64,000 nucleotides of DNA from Clostridium sp. 'deep sea' (GTDB lineage: Bacteria; Bacillota; UBA994; PWPR01). Numbering within the stretch: position 1 is the stretch's first letter; each line of letters begins with the position of its first letter. Below, one piece after another: positions 16,054 to 24,816 of this stretch. The DNA is taken from positions 1,550,001 to 1,614,000 of the forward strand of contig NZ_CP063353.1 in the NCBI RefSeq assembly GCF_014931565.1, read 5' to 3'. The translations under genes were made by a program, and so were the position numbers. The notes below the pieces were generated by a model, which searched no databases, was not told the DNA's origin, and worked only from the letters and a program-made list of their open reading frames with translations.

Positions 16054-16449
16054 TTAATTACTATATTTGGTTATGACTTCATCAAGCATTTTAGCTGTTT
16101 CTGCAATTATCATATTACAGTCATTTTTATGCATAGCACGGAGTTCGTAACATTCTCTGCTACATAATTGTTTGTCGAAATAATCTATATAGTCTTTAAC
16201 TATATCTTTTAAATGGGGACATTTATGGGCTTTTTCTATAGCAAATATTCGTCCAAGTATCATAACAGCACCTATCATAGCCCCGCAGGTTCCCCGTACG
16301 GCCATTCCTCCACCTAAACTAGCAGCCATTTTTTGGTCTTCCCGAGTTATACCTAAGTTATATGCTTTATTTGCACCGCAAACTATCTGTTCTGCTCAAT
16401 TTAAATCTAATGCTTTCATATCTGTGTCTTTTAAAAATTGATATAACAT
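16054..16449 (-). CDS. C_GCAxxG_C_C family protein with predicted selenocysteine
   Basis: 131 aa if the in-frame UGA at 16398-16396 is read as selenocysteine at residue 18. The start ATG at 16449 follows GGAGAG at good distance. The frame is otherwise unbroken across the UGA. The residues around it, DLN-U-AEQIVCG, align with the family's first conserved Cys (usually N-C-A). Downstream come GTCGAMIGA (GCAxxG motif), CPHL and QLCSREC, the remaining conserved cysteines. The family binds or shuttles redox groups; exact role unknown. A hairpin fitting a bacterial SECIS follows the UGA. If read as stop, only an N-terminally trimmed 91-aa product from 16329 would be possible, and it has no ribosome site. 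Confidence 0.78.
16369..16398 (-). promoter_or_regulatory. bSECIS-like hairpin after the UGA codon
   Basis: On the minus strand UGA is followed by 18 nt, then loop GGU capped by the stem GUUUGC/GCAAAU (16383-16378 with 16374-16369). The guanine-bearing apical loop and the distance match the known E. coli fdhF element, where 18 nt also separate UGA from GGU. Confidence 0.68.
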
Positions 16450-16732
16450 TACGCTCTCCTTTCACTTTTAATATATCTTTCTTAATAATTCTCAATCTTA
16501 GTAATTATTCAATTACATTTATAAAATACCTGCCCATATCCTTAAAACATTGCATATTTTATTATTATTTATACATTGTATAAATAGTACACGTTATTTA
16601 GTGAGTACTTATTCTAGTCGATAATTTAACTGATTTGCTAGGATAATTTTTGTTTTTAAACAATGAGTCAATGTGATAAACAATTATATTTAAGAGCAAT
16701 TAAAAAAACTTTATTTTTTTTAATCAAAAGTA

Positions 16733-16780
16733 TTGACAAAATACAAAATTGAGTTTATTATTTAATTGTAATCATTACAA
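16733..16780 (+). promoter_or_regulatory. promoter with PerR box upstream of rubredoxin
   Basis: TTGACA (16733-16738), 17-bp spacer, TATTAT (16756-16761). A perfect 7-1-7 palindrome TTGTAATCATTACAA lies at 16766-16780, over the start site, and matches the PerR/Fur box pattern TTATAATnATTATAA at 13 of 15 positions. It predicts derepression by peroxide. Confidence 0.83.
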
Positions 16781-16839
16781 ATTTGAAAGTAAAACAATTA
16801 ACAATGAAAATAAACTATATAACTTAGGAGGTTATAAAA

Positions 16840-16995
16840 ATGAAAAAACATGTATGTGGACCTTGCTTTTATGTGTATGAGCCTGAAATGACAGATGTAG
16901 ACGGTAACCCCATGTCTTTTGAAAATTTACCTGAGGATTGGGTTTGCCCAGTTTGTGGTGCAGGTAAAGAAGCCTTTGAAGAGCAAGAAGAGTAG
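16840..16995 (+). CDS. rubredoxin
   Basis: 51 aa, absent from routine length cut-offs. [10 protein letters not shown] gives the first CxxC knuckle and [13 protein letters not shown] the second, binding one Fe(SCys)4. Small cytosolic electron carrier, here most likely feeding electrons to the rubrerythrin 210 bp downstream. The ATG follows TTAGGAGGT. The central loop ([18 protein letters not shown]) differs from the usual GDPDNGIKPGT but keeps length and the FxxLPxDW motif. Driven by the PerR-box promoter. Confidence 0.92.
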   Translation: MKKHVCGPCFYVYEPEMTDVDGNPMSFENLPEDWVCPVCGAGKEAFEEQEE

Positions 16996-17206
16996 CGCTA
17001 ATAAGTTTAGTTGATTTGATTTTAACCCTAAATGCGATTAATATTAACAGTACTTAACTGATGAAAAAGAGCATGTTAGTAAAGTATTACCCAAAAATTA
17101 CTATGTACTACTTTATTGACTTCTTTTTCAACAGTCAGCCAGAAGGTACATAATAACTTACTGGCGAATAATTAACAAACTTTATTATAGAAGAGGAGAG
17201 TTTATA

Positions 17207-17746
17207 ATGAAATATGTATGTACAGTTTGCGGTTATATTCATGAAGGTGATGAAGCCCCAGAAAAATGTCCTATTTGCGGTGCCCCACGTGAAAAGTTTA
17301 AGCTATTAAACGATGAAATGGATTTTGCTGATGGCCACGTAGTTGGTGTTGCTAAAGGCGCTAATGAAGAGGTTGTTGAAGGTTTAAGACAAAACTTTCA
17401 AGGTGAATGTATGGAAGTAGGCATGTATTTAGCTATGAGTAGACAGGCTGAAAGAGAAGGTTATCCAGAAGTAGCTGAAGCATTTAGAAGATATGCATTT
17501 GAAGAAGCTGAGCATGCTGCAAAGTTTGCTGAATTACTTGGTGAAGTGTTAACTGACTCTACAAAGAAAAACTTGTCTCTAAGAGCTCAAGCAGAACATG
17601 GCGCTTGCGCTGGTAAAAAAGAGTTAGCCACCCTAGCTAAAAAACTTAACCTAGATGCTATTCATGACACAGTTCACGAAATGGCCAAAGATGAAGCGCG
17701 TCATGGTCAAGGTTTTAGAGGTTTACTAAAGAGATATTTTAGTTAA
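17207..17746 (+). CDS. reverse rubrerythrin (NADH peroxidase)
   Basis: 179 aa. The rubredoxin domain is at the N-terminus ([10 protein letters not shown]...CPICG, residues 5-24) and the ferritin-like diiron domain follows (about 45-179), with EEAEH and DEARH (ExxH) ligands plus the CMEVGMY helix. This reversed order defines the 'reverse rubrerythrin' group of clostridia, which reduces H2O2 using rubredoxin electrons. The start follows AGAGGAGAG. It lies between the rubredoxin gene and PerR, a peroxide-defence cluster. Confidence 0.93.
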   Translation: MKYVCTVCGYIHEGDEAPEKCPICGAPREKFKLLNDEMDFADGHVVGVAKGANEEVVEGLRQNFQGECMEVGMYLAMSRQAEREGYPEVAEAFRRYAFEEAEHAAKFAELLGEVLTDSTKKNLSLRAQAEHGACAGKKELATLAKKLNLDAIHDTVHEMAKDEARHGQGFRGLLKRYFS

Positions 17747-17758
17747 TAATATAAGGGC

Positions 17759-17786
17759 ACCGTATTAGCATAGAGGCTAATACGGT
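17759..17786 (+). terminator. hairpin after the rubrerythrin gene
   Basis: ACCGTATTAGC-atagag-GCTAATACGGT, an 11-bp perfect stem with no clear T run. It may protect the mRNA end or attenuate read-through into perR. A second stem AGGGTGG/CCACCCT lies at 17813-17834. Confidence 0.55.
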
Positions 17787-17864
17787 AGCCTATTGTTACT
17801 CTTTAAAAGAACAGGGTGGAAAAATCCCCACCCTAAATGTATAAATTAGAAAGAAGATGGTATT

Positions 17865-18284
17865 GTGACAATTAGTGAAATTAAAGCGCATTTAACTGAA
17901 CATGGAGTTAAACCATCTTTACCAAGAATAAAAATATTTGATTATTTAATTAAGTATAAATCTCACCCAACAGTTGATGAGATTTATAATGCCTTGTCTT
18001 CTGAACTAGTTACGCTATCTAAAACAACTGTATACAATACACTTGATTTATTTATAAAAAATAATATAGCTATTGCAATACTTATTGAAGATAAAGAAAC
18101 AAGATACGATGCCGATACCTCCAACCATGGTCATTTTAAGTGTACTCAATGTAATAAAGTTTACGACTTTGATTACGATTTATCTAACTACCAAATTGAA
18201 CAGCTTAAGGGGTTTAAAGCAACAGAGTACCATACCTATATTAAAGGTATTTGTAAAGAATGTTATAAGAGTTTAAAGCACTGA
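17865..18284 (+). CDS. perR: PerR-like peroxide-sensing Fur-family repressor
   Basis: 139 aa. Winged helix (1-80) with TLSKTTVYNTLDLF as recognition helix. RYDADTSNHGHFKC carries regulatory-metal His/Asp. CTQC and CKEC form the structural zinc site. The TSNHGHFxCxxC pattern and position beside rubrerythrin favour PerR over Fur. GTG start, chosen because AGAAAGAAG lies ahead and no ATG fits. It probably represses the PerR-box promoter at 16.73 kb, and itself by read-through. Confidence 0.86.
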   Translation: MTISEIKAHLTEHGVKPSLPRIKIFDYLIKYKSHPTVDEIYNALSSELVTLSKTTVYNTLDLFIKNNIAIAILIEDKETRYDADTSNHGHFKCTQCNKVYDFDYDLSNYQIEQLKGFKATEYHTYIKGICKECYKSLKH

Positions 18285-18295
18285 GTTATAGTTAT

Positions 18296-18346
18296 AGCCT
18301 ATTCCCCTACTCAGGGCTTCTTTTTTTTTAAAGGCTTTCAGCCTTT
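18296..18346 (+). terminator. probable perR terminator
   Basis: AGCC...GGCT hairpin followed by a run of nine T, then a second short hairpin AAAGGC-TTTCA-GCCTTT. Confidence 0.5.
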
Positions 18347-18386
18347 GTTGGGGGTAATTGTTATATTTAAAAAATATAACAATTAC

Positions 18387-18600
18387 GGGGTGGACTTGCC
18401 TACGGCTTCGTGGAGTGGGTATTCCCTTGGAATACGGGGTGGGCTTCGCGGATTAGCTCCTTACCAATACATTTTTAACCAAGTATAGTAGAGTTATGTT
18501 ACCTACCGCGCTAGCCCAATCCGTGAACGCAGTGAACCCACTCCGTATCTCGCAGAGGTACCCACCCCGTTTGTCATCAGCAAACCCTAACCATATAAAT
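18387..18600. repeat. G-rich multi-hairpin repeat, copy 1
   Basis: Left arm 18387-18457 holds GGGGTGG boxes separated by small palindromes (GTATTCC-ctt-GGAATAC). Right arm 18510-18587 has the inverse boxes (CCCACCCC) with GTATCTC-gca-GAGGTAC-type and GTTTG-tcatcag-CAAAC hairpins. The arms form one large inverted repeat around an AT-rich centre. No coding frame is supported. Confidence 0.8.
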
Positions 18601-18677
18601 AGAGTGGATAATTGTTTTATTCTATTTTTAATGTAACGATTTTTTACATTACATTCCATAAATCGTAGCACAATTAT

Positions 18678-18920
18678 GGGGTGGACTTGCCTACGGCTTC
18701 GTGGGGTGGGTATTCCCTTGGAATACGGGGTGGGCTTCGCGGATTAGCTCCTTACAATACACTTTTAACTTACCATTACATCAGCCAAAATCTTTTTTTA
18801 AAAATAGTAGCAACTATTGTGTTGCTTAATTTCCGCTCTAGCCCAACCCGTGAACGCAGTGAACCCACTCCGTATCTCGCAGAGATATCCACCCCGTTTG
18901 CCATCAGCAAACCCAATCCG
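18678..18920. repeat. G-rich multi-hairpin repeat, copy 2
   Basis: Same arms as copy 1, about 291 bp downstream. The centre (TACAATACACTTTTAACTTA and onward) is shared with copy 3 more closely than with copy 1. The linker between copies (GGAGTGGATAATTG...CATAAATCGTAG) is also repeated, so the unit is a tandem duplication. Confidence 0.8.
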
Positions 18921-19008
18921 CTATAAATGGAGTGGATAATTGTTTTTATTCTATTTTTAAATGTAACGATTTTATTACATTACATTTCATAAATCGTAGA
19001 ACAATTAC

Positions 19009-19256
19009 GGGGTGGACTCGCCTATCGGCTTCGTGGTGGGGGTATTCCTTTGGAATACGGTGGGGGCTTCGCGGATTAGCTCCTTACAATACACTTTTAA
19101 CTTACCATTACATCAGCCAAAATCTTTTTTTAAAAATAGTAGCAACTATTGTGTTGCTTTAACTTCCGTGCTAGCCCAACCCGTGAACTCAGTGAACCCA
19201 CTCCGTATCTCGCAGAGATACCCACTCCGTTTGCCATCAGCAAACCCAAACCGCTA
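19009..19256. repeat. G-rich multi-hairpin repeat, copy 3
   Basis: Third tandem copy, 331 bp after copy 2, with small changes (GGACTCGCCTATCGG, TGGGGGCTTCGCGG). It ends just before the terminator of the AbgB-like gene. Confidence 0.8.
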
Positions 19257-19283
19257 TAAAAAAGCTCGCCACTAAAGGCGAGC
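19254..19283 (-). terminator. terminator of the AbgB-like gene
   Basis: Minus strand GCTCGCC-TTTAGT-GGCGAGC followed by TTTTTTA. Confidence 0.85.
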
Positions 19284-19296
19284 GTATTTTAAAGCA

Positions 19297-20709
19297 TTAA
19301 TGTTTAGGCAATAAATCAAGTGGTGGCACAGCGTTAGCTGGTAGTGGACATTTATAAGGGTTGTCTTTTGTTTTAGCCTTAAATTCTGCCTGTGCCTTTT
19401 TTACAAGCTCTTGGTCATGTAATAACTTACTTGCAGTTAGTGCCATTGCTTTAGCGGCATATATTAGCCCTTTATGACCTATGCTCATGCCTGAGCAAGA
19501 CACAACTTGCCACGAGTGTCCTGGGGTACCCAATGCTAAACAAGCTGTTGTTATTTGACCTGTTGCTGTGATCCAACTTACGTCAGATACATCTGTAGAG
19601 CCAGCACCACATTTACCTTTATCTAAAGGATCTATTACCTCATCATGAAGATAAGTACTTTTGTATTTTTCATATAAGTTATTAACACGTAATGACTTAA
19701 CTTTCATAGGCTCAAATGTTTGTGTCAATTCTTTAGCAAAATTAATTTCTGTTTCACTCCATTTGGGAGCCCCTATTTCTTTAAGGCTCTCGAGCATTAC
19801 ATCACCTATAGTATCATTGGGTAAGTAGTTATAAGCTGCTGCAAGAATATTGTAATCCATGGTTGTTCCTGTCATTATAGCTGCACCTTTAGCTACATCT
19901 ACTACTCTCTCAAATATTTCGTCTACATAGTCTCGGCGTGGTGCTCTAACATAATACCATACCTGTGCTTTATCAGGCACAACATTTGGCTCACCACCCC
20001 CATTGGTTATTACGTAATGTATACGAGCATCGGGTATTACATGCTCTCTTAAGTAGTTTACACCTACATTCATTAACTCAACTGCATCTAAGGCTGATCT
20101 ACCATTGTGGGGATCTCCTGCAGCATGAGCTGTTTTTCCATGAAAGTTAAATTTAACAGAGTTCATGGCATTACAGCTACCTGCCCAAGTTGTGTTCATT
20201 TGACTTGGGTGCCAAGTTATAGCTAAATCAAGGTCATTAAATAAACCCTCGCGTGCCATAAATACTTTGCCAACTAGGGTTTCTTCAGCAGGGCAGCCAT
20301 AAAATACTATTGTACCTTTAAGATTATCTGCTTTCATTTCTGCTTGCAAACCTAAAACAGCACCTAAAACAGCAGCGCCATATAAGTTATGTCCACAGCC
20401 ATGACCTGGAGCATCATTAATTAGAGGTTGTTTAGTTGTTTGAGCTTTTTGGCTTAAATGTGGTAAGGCATCATACTCAGCTAAAAATCCTATTTTAGGC
20501 TTACCGTTACCCCATGTGGCAGTAAAAGCAGTCGGCATTCCTGCCACTGCACTCTCTACCTTAAAGCCATGTTTTGTTAGTACCTCTGCTAACAGTTTCG
20601 ATGACTTGTGCTCCTGTAAACCAACCTCAGCATATTGCCATATTTTATCACTCACATCAATATAACAAGTCTTGTGCTCTTCAATAAACTTAACAGCTTT
20701 GTTTACCAT
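19297..20709 (-). CDS. M20-family amidohydrolase, AbgB-like
   Basis: 470 aa. GFLAEYDALP and APGHGCGHNLYGAA carry the His/Asp metal ligands; PAEETLVGK gives the bridging Glu pair. GKTAHAAGDPHNGRSALDAVELMNVGVN is the dimerisation (lid) domain start. Closest family by pattern: p-aminobenzoyl-glutamate hydrolase subunit B / aminoacylase-type M20 peptidases, which split amide bonds of acyl-amino acids or dipeptides in the cytosol. No AbgA partner is adjacent. Start preceded by GGGGGC and AT-rich promoter sequence. Confidence 0.86.
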   Translation of the reverse strand: MVNKAVKFIEEHKTCYIDVSDKIWQYAEVGLQEHKSSKLLAEVLTKHGFKVESAVAGMPTAFTATWGNGKPKIGFLAEYDALPHLSQKAQTTKQPLINDAPGHGCGHNLYGAAVLGAVLGLQAEMKADNLKGTIVFYGCPAEETLVGKVFMAREGLFNDLDLAITWHPSQMNTTWAGSCNAMNSVKFNFHGKTAHAAGDPHNGRSALDAVELMNVGVNYLREHVIPDARIHYVITNGGGEPNVVPDKAQVWYYVRAPRRDYVDEIFERVVDVAKGAAIMTGTTMDYNILAAAYNYLPNDTIGDVMLESLKEIGAPKWSETEINFAKELTQTFEPMKVKSLRVNNLYEKYKSTYLHDEVIDPLDKGKCGAGSTDVSDVSWITATGQITTACLALGTPGHSWQVVSCSGMSIGHKGLIYAAKAMALTASKLLHDQELVKKAQAEFKAKTKDNPYKCPLPANAVPPLDLLPKH

Positions 20710-20998
20710 TTTTATGCCCCCTTATTAAAATAATAAATTTAATAATACTTAATAACACTTTTACAATTCATAAATTTATGTATAACATAAAAAAATAAAT
20801 ACTATATTAAAAGATAAGTTTGGGTTTAGTTAGGTCATAGTTTTAATCAACAACAGGTTGATCAATAAAAATAATAGGATATTAAAGTTTTAGGTTATAA
20901 AACGAAGTAAGATTAGTCATGTTGCGGATTATACTGTTAGATGTTTAGCTTAATTAAGAATTTTCTATATCAAATTGCTACCACATTAAATACAAGAA
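20710..20998. other. intergenic, nothing recognised
   Basis: Upstream region of the AbgB-like gene; AT-rich, no conserved element or ORF seen. Confidence 0.4.
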
Positions 20999-21023
20999 AG
21001 AAGAGGTACATAATACCTCTTCT
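20999..21023 (-). terminator. terminator of the amidohydrolase pair
   Basis: AGAAGAGGTA-cataa-TACCTCTTCT, 10-bp stem, with a pyrimidine-rich tail on the minus strand. Confidence 0.75.
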
Positions 21024-21032
21024 TATGTTATT

Positions 21033-22202
21033 TTAATATATAGGGGTTTCCCAAACTTTTTTACCTTCGATATAAGTTGCTTCAATTGCAGTTGTGTGGG
21101 CAAATGGGTGTCCACCTAAAACAATAAAGTCAGCGTCCTTACCAACCTCTAAAGAACCTACTCTATCTTCAATTCCTAGCTGTTCTGCTGGGTTTATGGT
21201 CATCATTTTTAAGGTATCGTTTAAACTAATACCATACTTTGATGAAACCGCACCGTAAACTAAGAAATGACGGCAGTTCAAAAACGGATGATCGGTCATT
21301 AAACAAACCTTTACTCCGGCCTTATGCAAAATAGCTGGGTTAGCATCTGTAAAATTAGCTGTTTCAACTTTGCTTGCACCGCTTAGACCAGGTCCTACAC
21401 AGGCTACAACCTTATGTTCAGCTAAATAGTCGGCAATTAAGTGACCATCTGTACAGTGCTCAATAGTATATTTAACACCTAATTCTTCACATAAACGCAC
21501 TACTGTTACTATGTCATCATGACGATGGGCGTGAACTCTAAATGGAATTTCACCTTTCATTACCATAACGCCTGGTTCATAGTGCATGTTTTTATCAAAG
21601 GCTGTATCTTCGGCCTCTGCTTTATTCTTTTTAACCATATAGGCCTTTACTTCTTCGAAGTATTCACGAATTAAACCAGCAGTTCCCATACGAGTTGATG
21701 GAGCATGTTTTAAGCTTTGACCGTGAAAACGTTTAGGATTTTCTCCTAAAGCACCCTTTAATCCGGTAGGATTTTTTATAACCATATTATCTATAATGGT
21801 GCCTTCAGTTTTACAAGCAAAACCTAAACCACCAATAGGGTTACCAGAACCAGGTAATATTTGAACAGTTGTAATACCACCCTCTTGGGCACCTTTAAAG
21901 CTTATTTGACGTGGATTTGCAGCATCAAGGGCACTAACCTTAGGGTTAACAGCTGCAGGTTTTTCGTTTCCATCATAACCAGCAGGGCCTTCACCATCTC
22001 CCCATACACCTACGTGAGAGTGAATATCTATTAAACCTGGTAAAACTGTTTTACCATTTAAATCTACTACGTTAACATTGGCTGGGGCATTGACTGTTGT
22101 ACCAATAGCGGCAATTTTACCACTATCATCAACTAACATTTGACCATTATCTATAACATCACCTGTTACGGGATATAATTTAGCGTTTTTAATTAATAAC
22201 AT
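21033..22202 (-). CDS. amidohydrolase-superfamily enzyme (second of pair)
   Basis: 389 aa. GLIDIHSHVG (HxH metal motif), HAHRHDD, IEHCTDG and MTDHPF supply the His/Asp ligands of a binuclear-type TIM-barrel amidohydrolase. The C-terminal IEDRVGSLEVGKDADFIVLGGHPF is the usual small beta-domain closing motif of imidazolonepropionase-like members. The start overlaps the upstream gene's stop as TAATG, so the two are translationally coupled. Its paralogous partner shares the layout, suggesting a heteromer or two related substrates. Substrate unknown. Confidence 0.83.
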   Translation of the reverse strand: MLLIKNAKLYPVTGDVIDNGQMLVDDSGKIAAIGTTVNAPANVNVVDLNGKTVLPGLIDIHSHVGVWGDGEGPAGYDGNEKPAAVNPKVSALDAANPRQISFKGAQEGGITTVQILPGSGNPIGGLGFACKTEGTIIDNMVIKNPTGLKGALGENPKRFHGQSLKHAPSTRMGTAGLIREYFEEVKAYMVKKNKAEAEDTAFDKNMHYEPGVMVMKGEIPFRVHAHRHDDIVTVVRLCEELGVKYTIEHCTDGHLIADYLAEHKVVACVGPGLSGASKVETANFTDANPAILHKAGVKVCLMTDHPFLNCRHFLVYGAVSSKYGISLNDTLKMMTINPAEQLGIEDRVGSLEVGKDADFIVLGGHPFAHTTAIEATYIEGKKVWETPIY

Positions 22203-23353
22203 TATAGTACCTCCCGTTCGTAAACTACTTTACCTTCTACTACGGTTAAATCTGCAAATGTTGTAAAGGCCAAAGGATGACCAGACCATACTACAAAGTC
22301 AGCGTCTTTACCAACCTCTAAAGAACCAACTTGGTCTTGTAAACCAATATGACGAGCTGAGTTAATAGTAATTGCTTTTAAAGCTAAGTCCTCACTCATA
22401 CCTCTACTTACAGCAATACCAGCTGTTGTTCTTAAATGACGGCCAGATACTACACTGTGATCGGTGGTAAAACAAAATTTTACACCCTCACGAGCAAATA
22501 ATATTGGAGTTCTAAAATCACGTTCTTTATTCTCAACTTTAGAGCCATAGTGCATGGTTGGTCCAACTGCACAATCTATATCATTATCTACAAAGAAATC
22601 TACAATTAAATAACCCTCTGTAACATGCTCTAACACATAACGTAGGTTAAACTCTTTACATACACGTACTGCTGTAACTATATCGTCAGCACGATGACAG
22701 TGTATTATTAAAGGAAGCTCTCGCTTCATAACTGGAATCATTGCCTCATAAGATTTATTAAACTTAGGGTTTTCGCCTGCCTCTTTTTTTCGTAAATATT
22801 GCTGTGCTTTAAGTAAAGCTTCACGCATAACAGCAGCATTACCCATACGGGTTGAAGGAGATTTATTTTTTCTGCCATAAGCACCTTTTGGATTTTCACC
22901 ATAGGCAGATTTCATGCCAGTTTCTTTAATAACTGCTTCATCTACTATTGAAGTTTTCTTTAGCTTAACGGCTACCCCAATACCACCTAATAAATTTGCA
23001 CTACCTGGTAATACTCCTGCAGTTGTTATACCAGCCTCACGAAACTCATTAAAATCATCTGCTAACATATTTATAGCATCTTTAGCATTACACCAAGGAG
23101 TAATAGGTGAGGTAGCTTCGTTTGCATCTCTACCTTCGGCACCTAAACCTTTTTCATTTATGCCTGCATGGCAATGAGCCTCTACAATACCTGGTGTAAC
23201 TGTGCGTCCTGCTGCATCAATTATTTTTGCACCCTCTGGAACTTGAACATCAGCACCAAGTTTAGCTATTTTACCATCTTTTACTAAAAGTGTTCCTTTT
23301 TCTATAACACCATTAGTAACTGTATTAATACGTGCATTAATTACTGCTAACAT
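22202..23353 (-). CDS. amidohydrolase-superfamily enzyme (first of pair)
   Basis: 383 aa, paralogue of the next gene. EAHCHAG replaces the HxH with the same spacing, then IHCHRADD, LEHVTEG and TTDHSVV. It ends with LQDQVGSLEVGKDADFVVWSGHPL. Both have the ENPKG/ENPKR and SPSTRMG/APSTRMG segments that are shared signatures of this subgroup. GGAGGG precedes the ATG. Together with the AbgB-like peptidase nearby, this could reflect amino-acid or peptide catabolism, but no pathway gene confirms it. Confidence 0.82.
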   Translation of the reverse strand: MLAVINARINTVTNGVIEKGTLLVKDGKIAKLGADVQVPEGAKIIDAAGRTVTPGIVEAHCHAGINEKGLGAEGRDANEATSPITPWCNAKDAINMLADDFNEFREAGITTAGVLPGSANLLGGIGVAVKLKKTSIVDEAVIKETGMKSAYGENPKGAYGRKNKSPSTRMGNAAVMREALLKAQQYLRKKEAGENPKFNKSYEAMIPVMKRELPLIIHCHRADDIVTAVRVCKEFNLRYVLEHVTEGYLIVDFFVDNDIDCAVGPTMHYGSKVENKERDFRTPILFAREGVKFCFTTDHSVVSGRHLRTTAGIAVSRGMSEDLALKAITINSARHIGLQDQVGSLEVGKDADFVVWSGHPLAFTTFADLTVVEGKVVYEREVL

Positions 23354-23524
23354 AGTTTTCCCTCCTTAATTAGCGTACTTTTTATTACCTTACTAGTATT
23401 CCACAACTCAATAATAATACCTTCTTTCTATAATGAAAATAAATATTACACATTTTGCATTTATGCAATTATTATTTGTGATGTTACAAATTTAATGCCT
23501 TATAATTTAGGATTCTAGATATAA

Positions 23525-23553
23525 CAAAAAATGAACGGCACAGAGGCCGTTCA
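23525..23553 (-). terminator. terminator of the efflux operon
   Basis: Minus strand TGAACGGC-ctctg-TGCCGTTCA-type stem followed by TTTTTTG. Confidence 0.82.
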
Positions 23554-23592
23554 CTACAAGATTTTATTAATATATTACAATTATTTGCTTGC

Positions 23593-24816
23593 TTATTCGA
23601 AACGCAGGGCCTCTATAGGATCTAACTTGGCTGCTTTATTGGCAGGGTATGATCCAAAGAATAGGCCAATTAAGGCCGAAAATGCCCATGCTATTAGTAT
23701 TGATGATACTGATATTACTCGCGGTATGCCAAATGCTCCTGCGATAACATAAGCTCCAGATAAACCTAGTATTGTTCCTATTATTCCACCACCCATTGTT
23801 AGCAGAATAGCTTCTAATATAAACTGAATAAGAATATCTCTTCTCCTGGCTCCTATTGCTTTTCTTATACCTATTTCACGGGTTCGCTCTGTTACCGAAA
23901 CTAACATGATGTTCATTACCCCAATACCACCAACTAAGAGCGAGATGGCAGCTATGCCACTAACTAAAAGCGTAATATTATTCATTACCTTGTTTACCAT
24001 AGATAATTGCTCTTCTGCACTGGAGCCACGATATTTATCTTCACCAGCATTTTTATGACGGCTCTCTAATAGTGAAATCATTTTATTCATTTCGGCACTT
24101 ACATTAACATCGGATGCCATGTTTATGTTAACACTATTAACATATCTTGAGCTGCCTGTTACTTTATTAACAGTTGTATATGGCATATAGGCTGAGTAGT
24201 TTTCATTCATTCCTGAAAACATACTATCCTGAAACTCATAAATACCTATAATAGTTGCAGGTGTTTTTTTCTTACCTGTATCCAGAAATATTCTTTGACC
24301 CAAAGCAGTTTTAGAGTTCTCAAATAGTTCTTCAGCTAAGTCCTCTCCTATTACAATTACATCTCTCCTGTTTTGTAAATCGTTTTCATTTAAATAACGA
24401 CCTAATAATATTTTTTTCTCTTCAATGGAGTTGTAATTATCATAAACGCCACTAATAGTTATATTAGCACTTTTCTTATTAACTGTTGAACTTGCTAACA
24501 TATTTTTTGTTGGAGATATAGCTACAGTTGTTTCCGAAAAGTTTTTTTGCAATGCTTTAATGTCTTCTTCTGTTAGCCTATCTTTATTGGTTACATCTTC
24601 TGTTCGGCCGTTAAGGTAAATTATTACTCTATTTACACCAAAGTCTTCGAAGTTTCCTTCAATAGATTTTCGGCTACCTTGCCCCATACTAACTACTGTT
24701 ATTACCGAAGAAATACCAATAATAATACCCAGCATAGTTAAAAATGAACGCATTTTATGGGCCCATATAGCTGAAAGAGATATTTTGAATCCCTCTAAGA
24801 ATTTCATTTTGCCCAC
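23593..24816 (-). CDS. MacB-like ABC transporter permease (FtsX type)
   Basis: 407 aa. One transmembrane helix at about 20-45 (MLGIIIGISSVITVVSMGQG), an extracytoplasmic MacB-PCD domain (about 50-270), then three C-terminal helices with VTERTREIGIRKAIGARRRDI, the FtsX/MacB coupling helix. It works as a dimer with the ATPase encoded just upstream. MacB proteins do mechanotransmission from the membrane rather than classic transport. Start overlaps the ATPase gene by 13 bp. Confidence 0.9.
   Translation of the reverse strand: MGKMKFLEGFKISLSAIWAHKMRSFLTMLGIIIGISSVITVVSMGQGSRKSIEGNFEDFGVNRVIIYLNGRTEDVTNKDRLTEEDIKALQKNFSETTVAISPTKNMLASSTVNKKSANITISGVYDNYNSIEEKKILLGRYLNENDLQNRRDVIVIGEDLAEELFENSKTALGQRIFLDTGKKKTPATIIGIYEFQDSMFSGMNENYSAYMPYTTVNKVTGSSRYVNSVNINMASDVNVSAEMNKMISLLESRHKNAGEDKYRGSSAEEQLSMVNKVMNNITLLVSGIAAISLLVGGIGVMNIMLVSVTERTREIGIRKAIGARRRDILIQFILEAILLTMGGGIIGTILGLSGAYVIAGAFGIPRVISVSSILIAWAFSALIGLFFGSYPANKAAKLDPIEALRFE

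Noticed and set aside
18681-19275. Open frames of 70-87 codons inside the G-rich repeats
   Set aside because: They repeat only because the DNA repeats, lack ribosome sites, and their sequence follows the hairpin boxes.
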